DNA of 64,000 bases, from the NCBI RefSeq assembly GCF_003860215.1, contig NZ_RQYH01000011.1:37223-101222 (forward strand). The letters run 5' to 3'. The notes under the pieces are model-generated. The model did no database searches. It saw nothing but the letters and a program-made list of their open reading frames with translations, and was not told the origin of the DNA. The position numbers were made by a program, and so were the translations under genes. The DNA is from Desulfovibrio sp. OH1186_COT-070. Its GTDB lineage: Bacteria > Desulfobacterota > Desulfovibrionia > Desulfovibrionales > Desulfovibrionaceae. Shown in pieces: positions 46,705 through 55,797 of the stretch (within the stretch, counting starts at the first letter, position 1; every line of letters starts with the position of its first letter).

Positions 46705-46861
46705 GCGCGCGGCAAGGGGTGTGCGCCTGATGCTTTCTTGACCTTTCCCCCCTGTCACGCGTATCCTGCGCGAAAGGCCAGCGATGCGGCGCGCAGCCCC
46801 GCTGCCCCTTTGCGGACAGTGCTTTTTTCCGTTTCGCCCAACACATAACGGAGACGTCCCC

Positions 46862-47092
46862 ATGTTCGGCCTCGGCATGCAAGAAATTCTGCTTATTCTG
46901 GTGATCGGCCTGCTGGTTTTCGGTGCCAACAAGCTCCCGGAAATCGGCGGCGGGCTGGGACGGGCCATACGCAACTTCCGCCGCGCCTCCTCGGAACCTG
47001 ACGAAATCGACATCACCCCCAAAGACAGAAAAGCCTCCCCTGCCGATGATGCTGCGGCGCGGGACGGAGTTTCCGCCGACAAAAGGCCATAA
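46862..47092 (+). CDS. tatA: Sec-independent translocase TatA/TatE-type protein
   Basis: A 76-residue protein with a short N-terminal hydrophobic helix ([17 protein letters not shown]), the hinge [11 protein letters not shown], and an amphipathic then charged tail ([17 protein letters not shown]). This is the usual TatA layout; the protein would form the Tat pore. CGGAGACGTCCCC precedes the ATG at 46862. No tatB or tatC is adjacent. It precedes the ACT-domain gene by 27 bp. Confidence 0.9.
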   Translation: MFGLGMQEILLILVIGLLVFGANKLPEIGGGLGRAIRNFRRASSEPDEIDITPKDRKASPADDAAARDGVSADKRP

Positions 47093-47119
47093 TCCCGGCG
47101 AGCGCACGGAGGACGCGCC

Positions 47120-47551
47120 ATGAAAACAGAACAGCTGTCCGTTTTTCTGGAAAACAAGGCCGGACGCCTTGCCGAAGTCACCCGCACACTGGCCCAGGCC
47201 GGAGTCAATATCCGGGCGCTCTCCCTGGCGGACACATCCGATTTCGGCATCCTGCGCATGATCGTCTGCGATCATGAAAAAGCCAAAAACGCCCTCAAGG
47301 AAAAAGGCTTCACCTTGGGCCGCACCAGCGTGGTCGCAGTGGAAGTGCCGGACACTCCGGGCGGCTTGGACTCTGTTCTGCAACTGGTGTCGGAGCACGG
47401 CATCAATGTGGAATACATGTATGCCTTTGTGCAGCGCGAGGCCGAAAGCGCGGTGATGATCTTCCGCTTTGACAAGGTGGATCACGCCATCGAAATTCTC
47501 ACGGCCCACAACTTCGTGGTCATTCCCGCCGAGCGGCTCTGCGCCCGCTGA
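47120..47551 (+). CDS. Tandem ACT-domain protein
   Basis: A 143-residue protein made of two ACT domains: residues about 3-70 ([31 protein letters not shown]) and about 71-143 ([31 protein letters not shown]). Standalone tandem ACT proteins are thought to sense amino acids; no target is assigned. CGGAGGACGCGCC precedes the ATG. It closes the plus-strand block, before a long palindrome. Confidence 0.88.
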   Translation: MKTEQLSVFLENKAGRLAEVTRTLAQAGVNIRALSLADTSDFGILRMIVCDHEKAKNALKEKGFTLGRTSVVAVEVPDTPGGLDSVLQLVSEHGINVEYMYAFVQREAESAVMIFRFDKVDHAIEILTAHNFVVIPAERLCAR

Positions 47552-47571
47552 TCCCCTCAAAGGGAGTATGT

Positions 47572-47638
47572 TTTTGCGGCGCAAGGCCGCATCCTTGCGG
47601 CAACATGTTTCGCAAGGATGCGGCCTTGCGCCGCAAAA
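47572..47638. terminator. Bidirectional terminator, perfect 28-bp inverted repeat
   Basis: Arms 47572-47599 (TTTTGCGGCGCAAGGCCGC continuing to TTGCG) and 47611-47638 are perfectly complementary; the loop is 11 nt. TTTT/AAAA at the outer ends gives a U tail both ways. It lies between the convergent ACT gene and the TPR/beta-barrel gene. Confidence 0.8.
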
Positions 47639-47706
47639 CTGTCAGCATGGCGTCGCGTTGCCCGCGCAGATTCTTCATGCAGGGAGCAACAAGAGAAGAG
47701 TTCTTT

Positions 47707-49062
47707 TCAGAAACTCCAAGCCACTCCCAAGCTCACCAAGGACTGATCATAGGTGTAGATGGCGCTGTTGGACGCATTGCACGTATACTGGTACATGGCC
47801 TCCACAGCCCAAGCCTCGGTGATGTTCCATGTCAGGGCCGCACCCAGACGCCACTTGTGATCGTTGCGGGCATCTGTTTCCAGAGCCGTGCCGGGGCCGT
47901 GATACCAGTCGTACTCATATGCAGCAAAGGGCGCCAGTTCAAAGCCGACGGGCAGCTTGAACAGTGCCCGTGCCGCGAACTCCCATCCATGATAGCCGTA
48001 GTCGCGGTGGCGCGGCGTTTCGGCCCCCACATGGCTTACGCCCAGCACAATTTCGTGGTTTTCCTGCCCAAAAAAACGCCGCACATGCTGCCCCACGGAC
48101 CAATACGCCCCATTGCGCTCGTCGGCGCGGGAATACATGCGGGCATTGAGCGAGCCGCGCGAAATGAGCTGCCATTGTGGTGTGACAGCCCATATCCACG
48201 CAGCCTCCGGCCCCACGGCCGTGATGTTCTGATACCACTCATAATCGAAAACTTCGCTCTTGAAGCGCAGGTCAAAAAGCGTTGTGGAGGTCAGGTGGCG
48301 CAACCCTACTGCGGCCCGCCCCCAAAGGGAGGTGCGGCTGTGGCTGTCTTCCAGCGCAGAGTTGCTGTTGCCGCGCGCCTGCGCCCACACATCCCCCACC
48401 AGCCACCAGGGCGTATCCCGTTCGGCCTTCCAGGCCAAATCCGCATTGGCCCCCAGATACGCGCCCAGAGTGGATTCGGCCTTTGCGTCGGGAACCTCCA
48501 CACGCCAGATGCCCAGGTCCATGGATGATGAGGCGGGGCCCAAGTTGGCATTGGAATCGTAAAGAATGCCTGTGCGTACCCGGCCGTGGGCCTGCCAGTG
48601 GCTGTAGCGTTTTTCCAGAGAGTCCAGCAGGTTTTCTCCTGCTTTCTGACCGGAGGCGTCCTTCAGGGTACCGGCTGCGGCCAGCGCGCGTTGTGCGCTC
48701 CCGCGGTCGCCAAGGGCCATGTAGGCATGGGCCAGCTCCCCGTAGAGGGAGCTTTCGGCAGGATATTTCTCCAGAAGGCGCTCATAGGCCATGACCGCCT
48801 GATTGTAACGGCCCGCGCGCATGGCGCTGCGTCCCAGATACAGATGCACGGCATCATCATCGGGATTTTCCCGCAAGAGGCGCATGAAGGCCTCATAGGC
48901 CGCGTCATATTTTCCCTGCTCCAGCAGGGCGGCAGCCCGCTGCCTGTCGGCGGATCCCGCTGTTTCCGGCGCAGCCGCAGCCAGCCCGACGTCAACAGCC
49001 ATCAGACACAGCACAGTCAAGGCAAGGGCACGCAACATGCCGCACACTTTTTGCATTTCCAT
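47707..49062 (-). CDS. TPR + C-terminal beta-barrel outer-membrane protein (Slam/DUF560-like)
   Basis: A 451-residue exported protein: signal peptide (to about residue 31, VGLAAAAPETAG), three or four TPR repeats (about 40-140, EQGKYDAAYEAFMRLLRENP), then a long beta-rich part (about 155-451) of alternating aromatic strands that ends in a terminal Phe (LGVAWSF), the hallmark of outer-membrane barrels. The layout resembles Slam (DUF560) proteins that move lipoproteins to the surface. It starts seven bases after the FecR gene; AGGGAGTC precedes the ATG. Confidence 0.78.
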   Translation of the reverse strand: MEMQKVCGMLRALALTVLCLMAVDVGLAAAAPETAGSADRQRAAALLEQGKYDAAYEAFMRLLRENPDDDAVHLYLGRSAMRAGRYNQAVMAYERLLEKYPAESSLYGELAHAYMALGDRGSAQRALAAAGTLKDASGQKAGENLLDSLEKRYSHWQAHGRVRTGILYDSNANLGPASSSMDLGIWRVEVPDAKAESTLGAYLGANADLAWKAERDTPWWLVGDVWAQARGNSNSALEDSHSRTSLWGRAAVGLRHLTSTTLFDLRFKSEVFDYEWYQNITAVGPEAAWIWAVTPQWQLISRGSLNARMYSRADERNGAYWSVGQHVRRFFGQENHEIVLGVSHVGAETPRHRDYGYHGWEFAARALFKLPVGFELAPFAAYEYDWYHGPGTALETDARNDHKWRLGAALTWNITEAWAVEAMYQYTCNASNSAIYTYDQSLVSLGVAWSF

Positions 49063-49068
49063 GACTCC

Positions 49069-50097
49069 CTACTGCTGCTGCCCTGAAAACGTGCCGGTCA
49101 GGTGGAGGGGGGGCACCCCCCCAACTATTTCATACGAACCGCTGATGGCCAAGCGCCCGGAAGATACTGCCGCCGTGCCGTTCATGGTTCCCTGATGTGT
49201 GCTATCGGCAAATCCCCCCGCCGACAAGGCGCCGCCGGAAATCTGCCCGCTGCCGCCGCTCAAATGATACGTGTCAAGAAGCATGACGCCGTTTGTGATA
49301 CGGCCGGAGCCAAGATTGACATTGAACTGAAAAGAGCCGTCGTGATTGAACCCAACAGGGCGAACCAGCGTGCCGGACACAAAAGCCTCCGCTGACAGCG
49401 GTTGCGGCGCAAGGGCGGCCACAGGCGGACTGGACTGCACAGGCAGGCTGCTTCCTGTCAGAATTGTCCCGCCGGGCGCGGCGGCCACGGGCGCGGCGGA
49501 ATCCCGCGCGGGATCGCGGGCGGCAATCTCTCCGTCAATGGCTGCCATGTCCTCCGGCAGGAGGGGCACAAGCCTGCCGTGGGGAACGGTAATCTTGAAA
49601 CCCGTGGGCACAAGGACGCCGTTGACGTGAACCTGTCTGGTGGTGTTGGCCACATAAACAGTGGTCTGCCCTTCGCTCACCCGGACAGTGAAAATGGTGC
49701 CGCGGATGCCCACCGTGGCTTCGGGCGTGACCACGCTGAAGCCATCGGGGTTTTTCTCCACGATTTTTCCGGTGATGAAGCGGGCCAGCCCCTGCCCCAT
49801 GCGCACGGCAAGGCGCGGCTTGCTGCTTTTTGCAACAACGCCTTCCAGTTGCAGGCGCGTACCGGAACCAAGGGATACCGTGCTGTCGTCCTCCAAGAGG
49901 ATCTGTGCCCTGCCCGTGGCGTCGGTGGACAGAACATCCCCCTCCATGACCGGGCTTTTGAGAGCCAGCGGCACACTTTGCCCGCCCCGCTCGGCCTGCA
50001 CCCCGGCCTTCCAGGCGATGACCTGCCCCACTTCGCCGCACCAGCCGAAAGAGGCCCAGAACAAAAGGCCCATGACGGTCACACATATTTTTGTCAT
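49069..50097 (-). CDS. FecR-domain exported protein
   Basis: A 342-residue protein with a signal peptide (ICVTVMGLLFWASFGWCG) and a periplasmic FecR domain (about 50-150: VMEGDVLSTDATGRAQILLE, PEATVGIRGTIFTV). The second half is Ala/Pro-rich and then Gly/Ser-rich (LSGGSGQISGGALSAGGFAD), suggesting a surface or binding repeat. FecR domains in such settings are not classic iron regulators. The ATG at 50097 follows a G-rich site (AAGGGGGTC). Its own promoter lies 70-100 bp upstream. Confidence 0.82.
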   Translation of the reverse strand: MTKICVTVMGLLFWASFGWCGEVGQVIAWKAGVQAERGGQSVPLALKSPVMEGDVLSTDATGRAQILLEDDSTVSLGSGTRLQLEGVVAKSSKPRLAVRMGQGLARFITGKIVEKNPDGFSVVTPEATVGIRGTIFTVRVSEGQTTVYVANTTRQVHVNGVLVPTGFKITVPHGRLVPLLPEDMAAIDGEIAARDPARDSAAPVAAAPGGTILTGSSLPVQSSPPVAALAPQPLSAEAFVSGTLVRPVGFNHDGSFQFNVNLGSGRITNGVMLLDTYHLSGGSGQISGGALSAGGFADSTHQGTMNGTAAVSSGRLAISGSYEIVGGVPPLHLTGTFSGQQQ

Positions 50098-50170
50098 ACA
50101 AGACCCCCTTGTCACACGGCGCGCCGCACCCGAAAAAAATTCAGGAAACAGGAAAAACGCCCATGCTGCC

Positions 50171-50199
50171 ATAATAGGCAATTTTTCGCTGTTTTTCAA
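50171..50199 (-). promoter_or_regulatory. Strong sigma-70 promoter for the FecR-barrel genes
   Basis: On the minus strand: TTGAAA (50199-50194), 17-bp spacer, TATTAT (50176-50171). The near-consensus match lies about 75 bp before the FecR start, in the 141-bp gap after the cyclase gene. Confidence 0.55.
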
Positions 50200-50238
50200 G
50201 AAAAGCACGCCTGCTCTCCTTGTGCAAAGGGGCGCGCT

Positions 50239-52614
50239 CTATTTTTCGTCCATGATCCAGATACCGTTCCAGTTTCCCGGCGGGCGGGCACACAGACTCC
50301 GGCATCGCTCGTGGTACAGGCCAAAAAGCGTTTCCAATCCGGGATGCCGCCGGGCCAGATCCGCAAAGACCGAGGCCGCCTGCGCAAAATCCCCCTGCGC
50401 GTACCGGCCGCGTGCGACCTCCCATTCCTCCGCCGCTATGCCCCACGGTCCCTGATTTTCAGAGCGCAGAGGCCAAAACACGCGCACAGGCAGTGCCTTG
50501 CCCTTGACCCGCAGTTCGTCCAGCAACACAAAAACAAAGTCCTGGCCGCAACGCAGCGCGGTATCGCCGCTGACCAGCGCCGGAGCACCGTACCTCTTGC
50601 ACAGGCTCTCCAGACGCGCGGCAAGGTTCACGCTGTCGCCAATGAGCGTATAGTTGACAAGATCGTCAGACCCCATGTTGCCCACATAGGCAGGGCCGGT
50701 ATGTATGCCCGCGCCCATATGCAGGCGGACGCCGAAATGCTCCTCCATGCGCGCGTTGAGGTTGACCAGTTTTTCCTGCATGGACAGGGCTGCGTCCACA
50801 GCCAGCGCCGGATGCCCCGGAACGTCCAGAGGCGCGTTCCAGAAGGCCATGAGTGCATCACCGATAAATTTGTCCAACGTTCCCTGCCGCTCACGCACAA
50901 TGGCGGTCATGGGGCTGAAATATTCGTTCAGCAGGCGGACAACATGCTGCGGAGGCAAAGACTCGGAAAGAGACGTAAAGCCGCGCAGGTCAGTAAACAG
51001 GATGGAAAGTTCCCGCTCTTCCCCGGCCAGCAGATCTCCCTGGTGCTCGGTAATGCGCCGAACCACCTCGGGCGACACATACCGCGAAAAAGCCTGCCGC
51101 AAAACACTCTTCTGCCTTTCCTCCTGCCAGAAGCGCACACTCAGGAGCGCTCCCCCGCACAGCAGCATGCAGAGCAGGGCATACAACGGAGAAAAAAACA
51201 ACCCGTGCAGAAAAAGAGCTGCCGAAGTACCCACGGCCAGAGCCGCCAGAACAAGCGAGAGGGGCGCATAGACGCGGGCGCGGGAAAAGCCGAAGGCCGC
51301 TGTGGACGCCATGCCCACCAGCAGAATGACCAGAGCGTGTGCACCGGGCATCCAAGGGGGGTGACGCACAAAATTGCCGTGCAGGATGGCCTCGATGGCT
51401 TGGGCATGCACCTCCACGCCGGGCATGATCCGGTCGTAGGGTGTGGCCCGGATATCCAGCAGGCCGGGGGCCGAGGTGCCCACAAAAGCGATGCGGCCCT
51501 CCAACGCCTCCCCGGTAATATGCCCTTCCAGAACACGGGCTGCGCTCACATAGGGGCAGGTTCCCCTGCCGCCCTGAAACACGACATGCATGAAACCCTG
51601 CGGGGACACAGGAACGGAAAGTTCGCCGATGGTCAGGCGTTCCAGCCCGTCCGGGCCGGAGTCAAGGCGCAGGCTGTCCACGTCCTGGGCGCGCATCAGC
51701 GCCGCTGCCGCCAAAGACGGATATATGCTGTCGCCAAAGCGTACCAGCAGCGGCAACCGGCGCACCGTTCCGTCAGCATCGGGCGACACGTTGACAAAGC
51801 CCACAGGTGCCTTGTCCACAAACTGCGGCAGGGGCAGAACAGCATCGGGCGCATCTGTCAGCGCCTGTTCGGGGGGCGGCGCACCCCTGCTGCCGCGCGC
51901 GATCAGCCCGGGAGCACGCGGTTTCTGCACTGCCCCCTGTGCCGTGGCGCCAGGGGCGTGCCCTGCAATGTCGACCCCTTGCCCCGTGATCTCGGCGCCT
52001 TGCCCTGAAACGCGCCGCCCATCGCCAGACGGAAACGTTGCCAGAAGCCCGCCGCGCGTATAGTAGGCATACGCGCCCAGAACCGCTGGAGACCTGCCGA
52101 GGGCTGCGGCAAAAAGCGCGTCATGATCCGGCAGGGAGGCAAGCAGGGCAGACAGTTCCCGCGTTGCGCCCCCGCCGGATTCTGCCTGCGGGAAGGCGAG
52201 GCCGCGCTCCAGATTCTCCCTGATACGCGCGGGCGAAGTTCTGTCCGGCTCGGCAAACATGATATCAAAGGCCACGGCCGCAACGCCGCTTTCTGTCAGC
52301 CTGTCCAGAAGGGCGGCCAACAGGTGGCGGGGCCAGGGCCACTGGCCGTACCGGGCCAGAGAAGCCTCGTCAATATCAATGATGACCAGGGCATCGGAAC
52401 GCCGCTCCTCCTTTCGCAGGGGCAGGAGGAGATCATAGGTCTTCAGGTCAAGGCGCTGCAGCAGGGCAGGCTGAACCACATACAGCGCAAGAACACCCAA
52501 CGTGCAGGCAAGCCCCGCCAGAAAGGCGAAAGCCCGGGGATGACGCGCCAGCCGCTGCCCGGCTTCCACAGCCTTTGCCGCCGCCCGGACAAAACCGGAG
52601 TGGGGGGGCTTCAT
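50239..52614 (-). CDS. CHASE2-domain adenylate/guanylate cyclase
   Basis: A 791-residue membrane sensor. One helix near the N-terminus (about 28-48), an extracytoplasmic CHASE2 domain (DLLLPLRKEERRSDALVIID, VAAVAFDIMFAEPDR), three membrane helices (around 420-490) and a class III cyclase domain (SILFTDLRGFTSLSE with metal Asp; DKFIGDALMAFWNAP; GAGIHTGPAYVGNMGS). The product is probably cAMP. The CHASE2 domain contains an unusual insert of short Gly-Gln repeats (GQGAEITGQGVDIAG). It overlaps the HD-GYP gene (ATGA) and precedes the FecR gene. Confidence 0.88.
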   Translation of the reverse strand: MKPPHSGFVRAAAKAVEAGQRLARHPRAFAFLAGLACTLGVLALYVVQPALLQRLDLKTYDLLLPLRKEERRSDALVIIDIDEASLARYGQWPWPRHLLAALLDRLTESGVAAVAFDIMFAEPDRTSPARIRENLERGLAFPQAESGGGATRELSALLASLPDHDALFAAALGRSPAVLGAYAYYTRGGLLATFPSGDGRRVSGQGAEITGQGVDIAGHAPGATAQGAVQKPRAPGLIARGSRGAPPPEQALTDAPDAVLPLPQFVDKAPVGFVNVSPDADGTVRRLPLLVRFGDSIYPSLAAAALMRAQDVDSLRLDSGPDGLERLTIGELSVPVSPQGFMHVVFQGGRGTCPYVSAARVLEGHITGEALEGRIAFVGTSAPGLLDIRATPYDRIMPGVEVHAQAIEAILHGNFVRHPPWMPGAHALVILLVGMASTAAFGFSRARVYAPLSLVLAALAVGTSAALFLHGLFFSPLYALLCMLLCGGALLSVRFWQEERQKSVLRQAFSRYVSPEVVRRITEHQGDLLAGEERELSILFTDLRGFTSLSESLPPQHVVRLLNEYFSPMTAIVRERQGTLDKFIGDALMAFWNAPLDVPGHPALAVDAALSMQEKLVNLNARMEEHFGVRLHMGAGIHTGPAYVGNMGSDDLVNYTLIGDSVNLAARLESLCKRYGAPALVSGDTALRCGQDFVFVLLDELRVKGKALPVRVFWPLRSENQGPWGIAAEEWEVARGRYAQGDFAQAASVFADLARRHPGLETLFGLYHERCRSLCARPPGNWNGIWIMDEK

Positions 52615-54722
52615 TTCTCTCCAGCGCCTGAAGCATTTTCCCCGGCAGGCGCAATGGCCCCGCCACAGGACTGCGGCGTATCGGGAAAACGTTCGTAAAT
52701 GCGCTCCACCACATCCATCATTTCTGCCATGCACTGTACCAGAAAGGGATCAAAATGGCTGCCCGCATCCCGACGCAACACCTCCAGAGCTGCGGCATGG
52801 GTCCACGGCTCCTTGTACGAACGCGGAGAAACCAGAGCGTCAAAAACATCGGCAATTGCCGTAATGCGGGCAGAGAGAGGAATATCCTCCCCGGCCAGCC
52901 TGCCCTGGGGGCCAGCCCCCGCATACCCCTGCCCGTTCCATTTCTGGTGGTGGTGCAGGGCAATGTCGCGCGCGTAGGCCATATACCCGCCGTCCGCGCA
53001 CCTTGCCCCCGGAAGCAGGGGATCAGATTCCAGAATTTCCGCGCCGAGCCGCGTGTGCTCCCGCATGACGGCAAATTCCTCATCGCTGAGCTTGCCTTTT
53101 TTCTTCAGCAAAAGGTCGCTCACCCCCACCTTGCCGATATCGTGGAGCATGGCCGCCATGCGCAGCAGGCTCTTGACGTGGCGGGTTTCGTCCGGGTCAA
53201 GGCCCAGTTTGTTGGCACGGAGTTGAAAAATCTCCGCCGCAATGGCTCCCACACGTTCGGCATGCGGCCCTGTTTCTGTAGGGTCGTGCACCGCCGCCAG
53301 CCGGATAAGCCTGTAAATGCCGGAGCGCACCAGAGAGCTGCGCTCCAGAATATTGGCAATCTCGCGGGCCAGTACGCGTACATGCCGCTCCATATCGTGG
53401 GTAAAGGCGCGGGGCAGGCCGCTACGGGCATCAAGGCTGTTGATCAGTTGCAGAACGCCGGTAATCCGCCCTGCGCGGTCATAAAAGGGAATCACAAGCA
53501 TGGACCGGGTGTGATAGCCGGTGGCCTTGTCATAGTCCTCCCGGAAGGAGTACGGCACTCCGGGCGGCAGGGAACGCACGTCAGGCAGATTGAGCGTCTG
53601 GCCGGTGAGCGCCACAAAACCCGCGATGGAGCGGTCGTCAATGGGCAGACGGGAGGAGGAATAGGCGTACTTGGACGCAGTATCCACGGAAAACAGACTG
53701 TCGTTGTGGGTATAGGCGAAAAGCAGTTCCTGCCCCTCGGCCAGAAAAATGGTGCCCGCATCGGCCCGCGCGATCTCCCGCGCCTTGAGCAGAATGCGGT
53801 CCAGCAGAGTATTTTCGTCCTGATAGAGCGCAAGGCCGTCCAGAAAATTGTCCAGCCATGTGCTGGACGGCACAGACTCGCGGGAAAAAGCGGAAGGTTT
53901 GGCGGCGCGGGGCAGGCTGATACGCAAGCCCTCGCGCGCGAAAGAAAAATTCTGCCCCGCCTTGCGGCTTTCGGCAAGGCCGGTCTTTTGCAGGCGATCA
54001 AGCTCGCAGTCTGTCCTGTCCGGAGCATGGTGCGAAAAAATGATATCGCCAGCGCCCGCCTCGCGCGCGATATCCCGCCAGTCTTCCCAGCAGGAATGTC
54101 CCCACCCCGGCCGGTAGTCGGAACGGGAGTACATGGCGTCCACCACGGCCAGATCCGCGCCGTACAGCATGTCTGCCGTGGTCTGGCGCACGGCCTTGTC
54201 TTCCGTAATTTCGTGGTCTCCGCTGTACAGAAACACCGCGCCGTCGGCCCGCAGCCTGTAGGCCAGAGAGTCTCCCGGATGGTTGGCGGCCAGAGCCTCC
54301 ACCACAACATCTCCCTGCCTGCCCAGGCGCACCATCTGCCCCGGCTCAAGGCCAGTCCGCACGATATGCCCCTGAAAAGCCCTGAACGGGATGGGAAACA
54401 TGCCGTGGGAAAAATATGTGTCCAAAACGCCCTCTATCCAGGCGGGGAGGTAGATATGGGTCGTCCAGAGCGGAGAATGCAGGGGGGCGAAAAAACCCAG
54501 CCCCTGAATATGATCCGTATGGGCATGGCTGATGAAAAGATGGCAGACTCCGCTCGGGGGCAAACCGTCCCCCCCCTCGCGCAGGCCGGTACCGGCATCG
54601 AAGAAAAGCAGACTCCCGTCATCGGTACAGACCTCGACGCAGGAGGTGTTGCCGCCGTAAAAAGACATGGCTGGCGACGGTACCGGAGTGCTGCCGCGCA
54701 CTCCCCTGAGCACAATTTCCAT
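52611..54722 (-). CDS. MBL-fold - GAF - HD-GYP signalling protein
   Basis: A 703-residue three-part protein. Residues 1-265 form a metallo-beta-lactamase fold of the phosphorylase/phosphodiesterase group (HAHTDH, YSGDHE, DAMYS); about 300-460 a GAF domain; about 475-680 an HD-GYP domain (HAERVG, HDIGKVGVSD, HHHQKWNGQGYAG). HD-GYP domains cleave cyclic di-GMP, but the second motif varies (HHHQKW in place of HHERW), so activity is not assured. First gene of the signalling locus. G-rich ribosome site before the ATG. Confidence 0.85.
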   Translation of the reverse strand: MEIVLRGVRGSTPVPSPAMSFYGGNTSCVEVCTDDGSLLFFDAGTGLREGGDGLPPSGVCHLFISHAHTDHIQGLGFFAPLHSPLWTTHIYLPAWIEGVLDTYFSHGMFPIPFRAFQGHIVRTGLEPGQMVRLGRQGDVVVEALAANHPGDSLAYRLRADGAVFLYSGDHEITEDKAVRQTTADMLYGADLAVVDAMYSRSDYRPGWGHSCWEDWRDIAREAGAGDIIFSHHAPDRTDCELDRLQKTGLAESRKAGQNFSFAREGLRISLPRAAKPSAFSRESVPSSTWLDNFLDGLALYQDENTLLDRILLKAREIARADAGTIFLAEGQELLFAYTHNDSLFSVDTASKYAYSSSRLPIDDRSIAGFVALTGQTLNLPDVRSLPPGVPYSFREDYDKATGYHTRSMLVIPFYDRAGRITGVLQLINSLDARSGLPRAFTHDMERHVRVLAREIANILERSSLVRSGIYRLIRLAAVHDPTETGPHAERVGAIAAEIFQLRANKLGLDPDETRHVKSLLRMAAMLHDIGKVGVSDLLLKKKGKLSDEEFAVMREHTRLGAEILESDPLLPGARCADGGYMAYARDIALHHHQKWNGQGYAGAGPQGRLAGEDIPLSARITAIADVFDALVSPRSYKEPWTHAAALEVLRRDAGSHFDPFLVQCMAEMMDVVERIYERFPDTPQSCGGAIAPAGENASGAGEK

Positions 54723-54915
54723 ATACCCCCCCAGAGCCGTTCCGCCGTATGACGGGAATTAAAGCAGGATAGCGGGAAAAAAAGATTCTTTCAATGCCGT
54801 CGGCAAAGCCTTGCGGCTGTCCGGCAACGCGGCCCCGGCATTCCGAACCCCGCGCGGACGAATGGCGGAATCCGCACCAAAGGCACCAAGCCCCCAAACC
54901 GGCGATTGCGCAACT

Positions 54916-55773
54916 TCAGATCCGCGCTTCCAGAGAGCGGGGCGAGAGATTTTGCAGAAAGGTCAGCAGGTCGGGCACATTGTGCCCCCGGCAGGCAAGA
55001 TAGCAGCTCACATACTGCCGGTGGGTCAGATGCACTTGATAGATGGGATAGCGCCGCCGGGCCGCAGCAAAAGGCAGGTTCAGGGCCTTGCCCACAGCCG
55101 GGTGGATGGGCAGCCAGAAATCTTCCAGCGGGTGGCGGTAGGCGGCGCGCACACTGTCCGGCAGGCCTCCCAGTCCCAGCAGCCGCAAAACACTGTCGGC
55201 CACATGGCAAACGAGCTTCCGGCCCGGATGGTTGACCGTGATGAAAAGCTGTTCCTCCTGCCAGAAACGGCGCAGCAACGGCGCACAGCGAACGGGGCTT
55301 GCGGCTTCCTTTTCCTCCTCCCGTGCCAGGGAGTCTTCGGCGCAGGCGGCCAGATCCGCCGGGCTGCCCAGAAGCGCCGGATCCCCCCGAAGATAGAGAG
55401 CCATGACCTGCTCCGGCGCAAGCCCCCGCTCCAGCAGGTTTTCCAGCAGGCTGTCCGCAAAGTTGATGCTTTCGCTCCGCATCCAGAACGGCCAGTATCC
55501 CTTGAAAAAGAGATTGGGGATCTCCAGCGTTTGGCATGAAGCGGGCAGGCGTTGCAGCAATTCCCCGCTGGAAATGTCCCCCCACTTGGGAGCAAGCTTC
55601 TGGTACAGAAAAAGCGCGCACTGCCCGATATCCGCCGGGTCAATGCCCTGACGCGTGTAGTTGACGTACTGACGGATATGAAAGCGCCGCGCAAAGGCCG
55701 GACTGTTTTCCAGCAAAGGGCGCAGGGCATCGCCCTGACAGTTGGCATGCAGAAGGCAGAGAGCACGGGCCAT
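54916..55773 (-). CDS. WcbI-like polysaccharide-biosynthesis family protein
   Basis: A 285-residue protein. LLHANCQGDALRPLL at the start is the signature of the WcbI family (a putative SGNH-like acyltransferase first noted in capsule clusters), and the WcbI-typical NYTRQG and PNLFFKGYWPF segments follow. The ATG at 55773 gives that N-terminus; GTG at 55785 is an alternative. It starts 24 bp after queD with no other polysaccharide genes nearby, so its substrate is unknown. Confidence 0.7.
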   Translation of the reverse strand: MARALCLLHANCQGDALRPLLENSPAFARRFHIRQYVNYTRQGIDPADIGQCALFLYQKLAPKWGDISSGELLQRLPASCQTLEIPNLFFKGYWPFWMRSESINFADSLLENLLERGLAPEQVMALYLRGDPALLGSPADLAACAEDSLAREEEKEAASPVRCAPLLRRFWQEEQLFITVNHPGRKLVCHVADSVLRLLGLGGLPDSVRAAYRHPLEDFWLPIHPAVGKALNLPFAAARRRYPIYQVHLTHRQYVSCYLACRGHNVPDLLTFLQNLSPRSLEARI

Positions 55774-55797
55774 GACGCCGACCACCCACGCCGGGCG

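Noticed and set aside
49402..52008. An 868-codon open frame on the plus strand opposite the FecR and cyclase genes
   Set aside because: It is the mirror of two genes with clear domains on the minus strand; its translation has no motif and is rich in His, Arg, Gln as expected for antisense of GC-rich codons.
52755..54752. A 665-codon plus-strand frame opposite the MBL-GAF-HD-GYP gene
   Set aside because: No ribosome site, no recognisable domain, and it is fully antisense to a well-supported gene.
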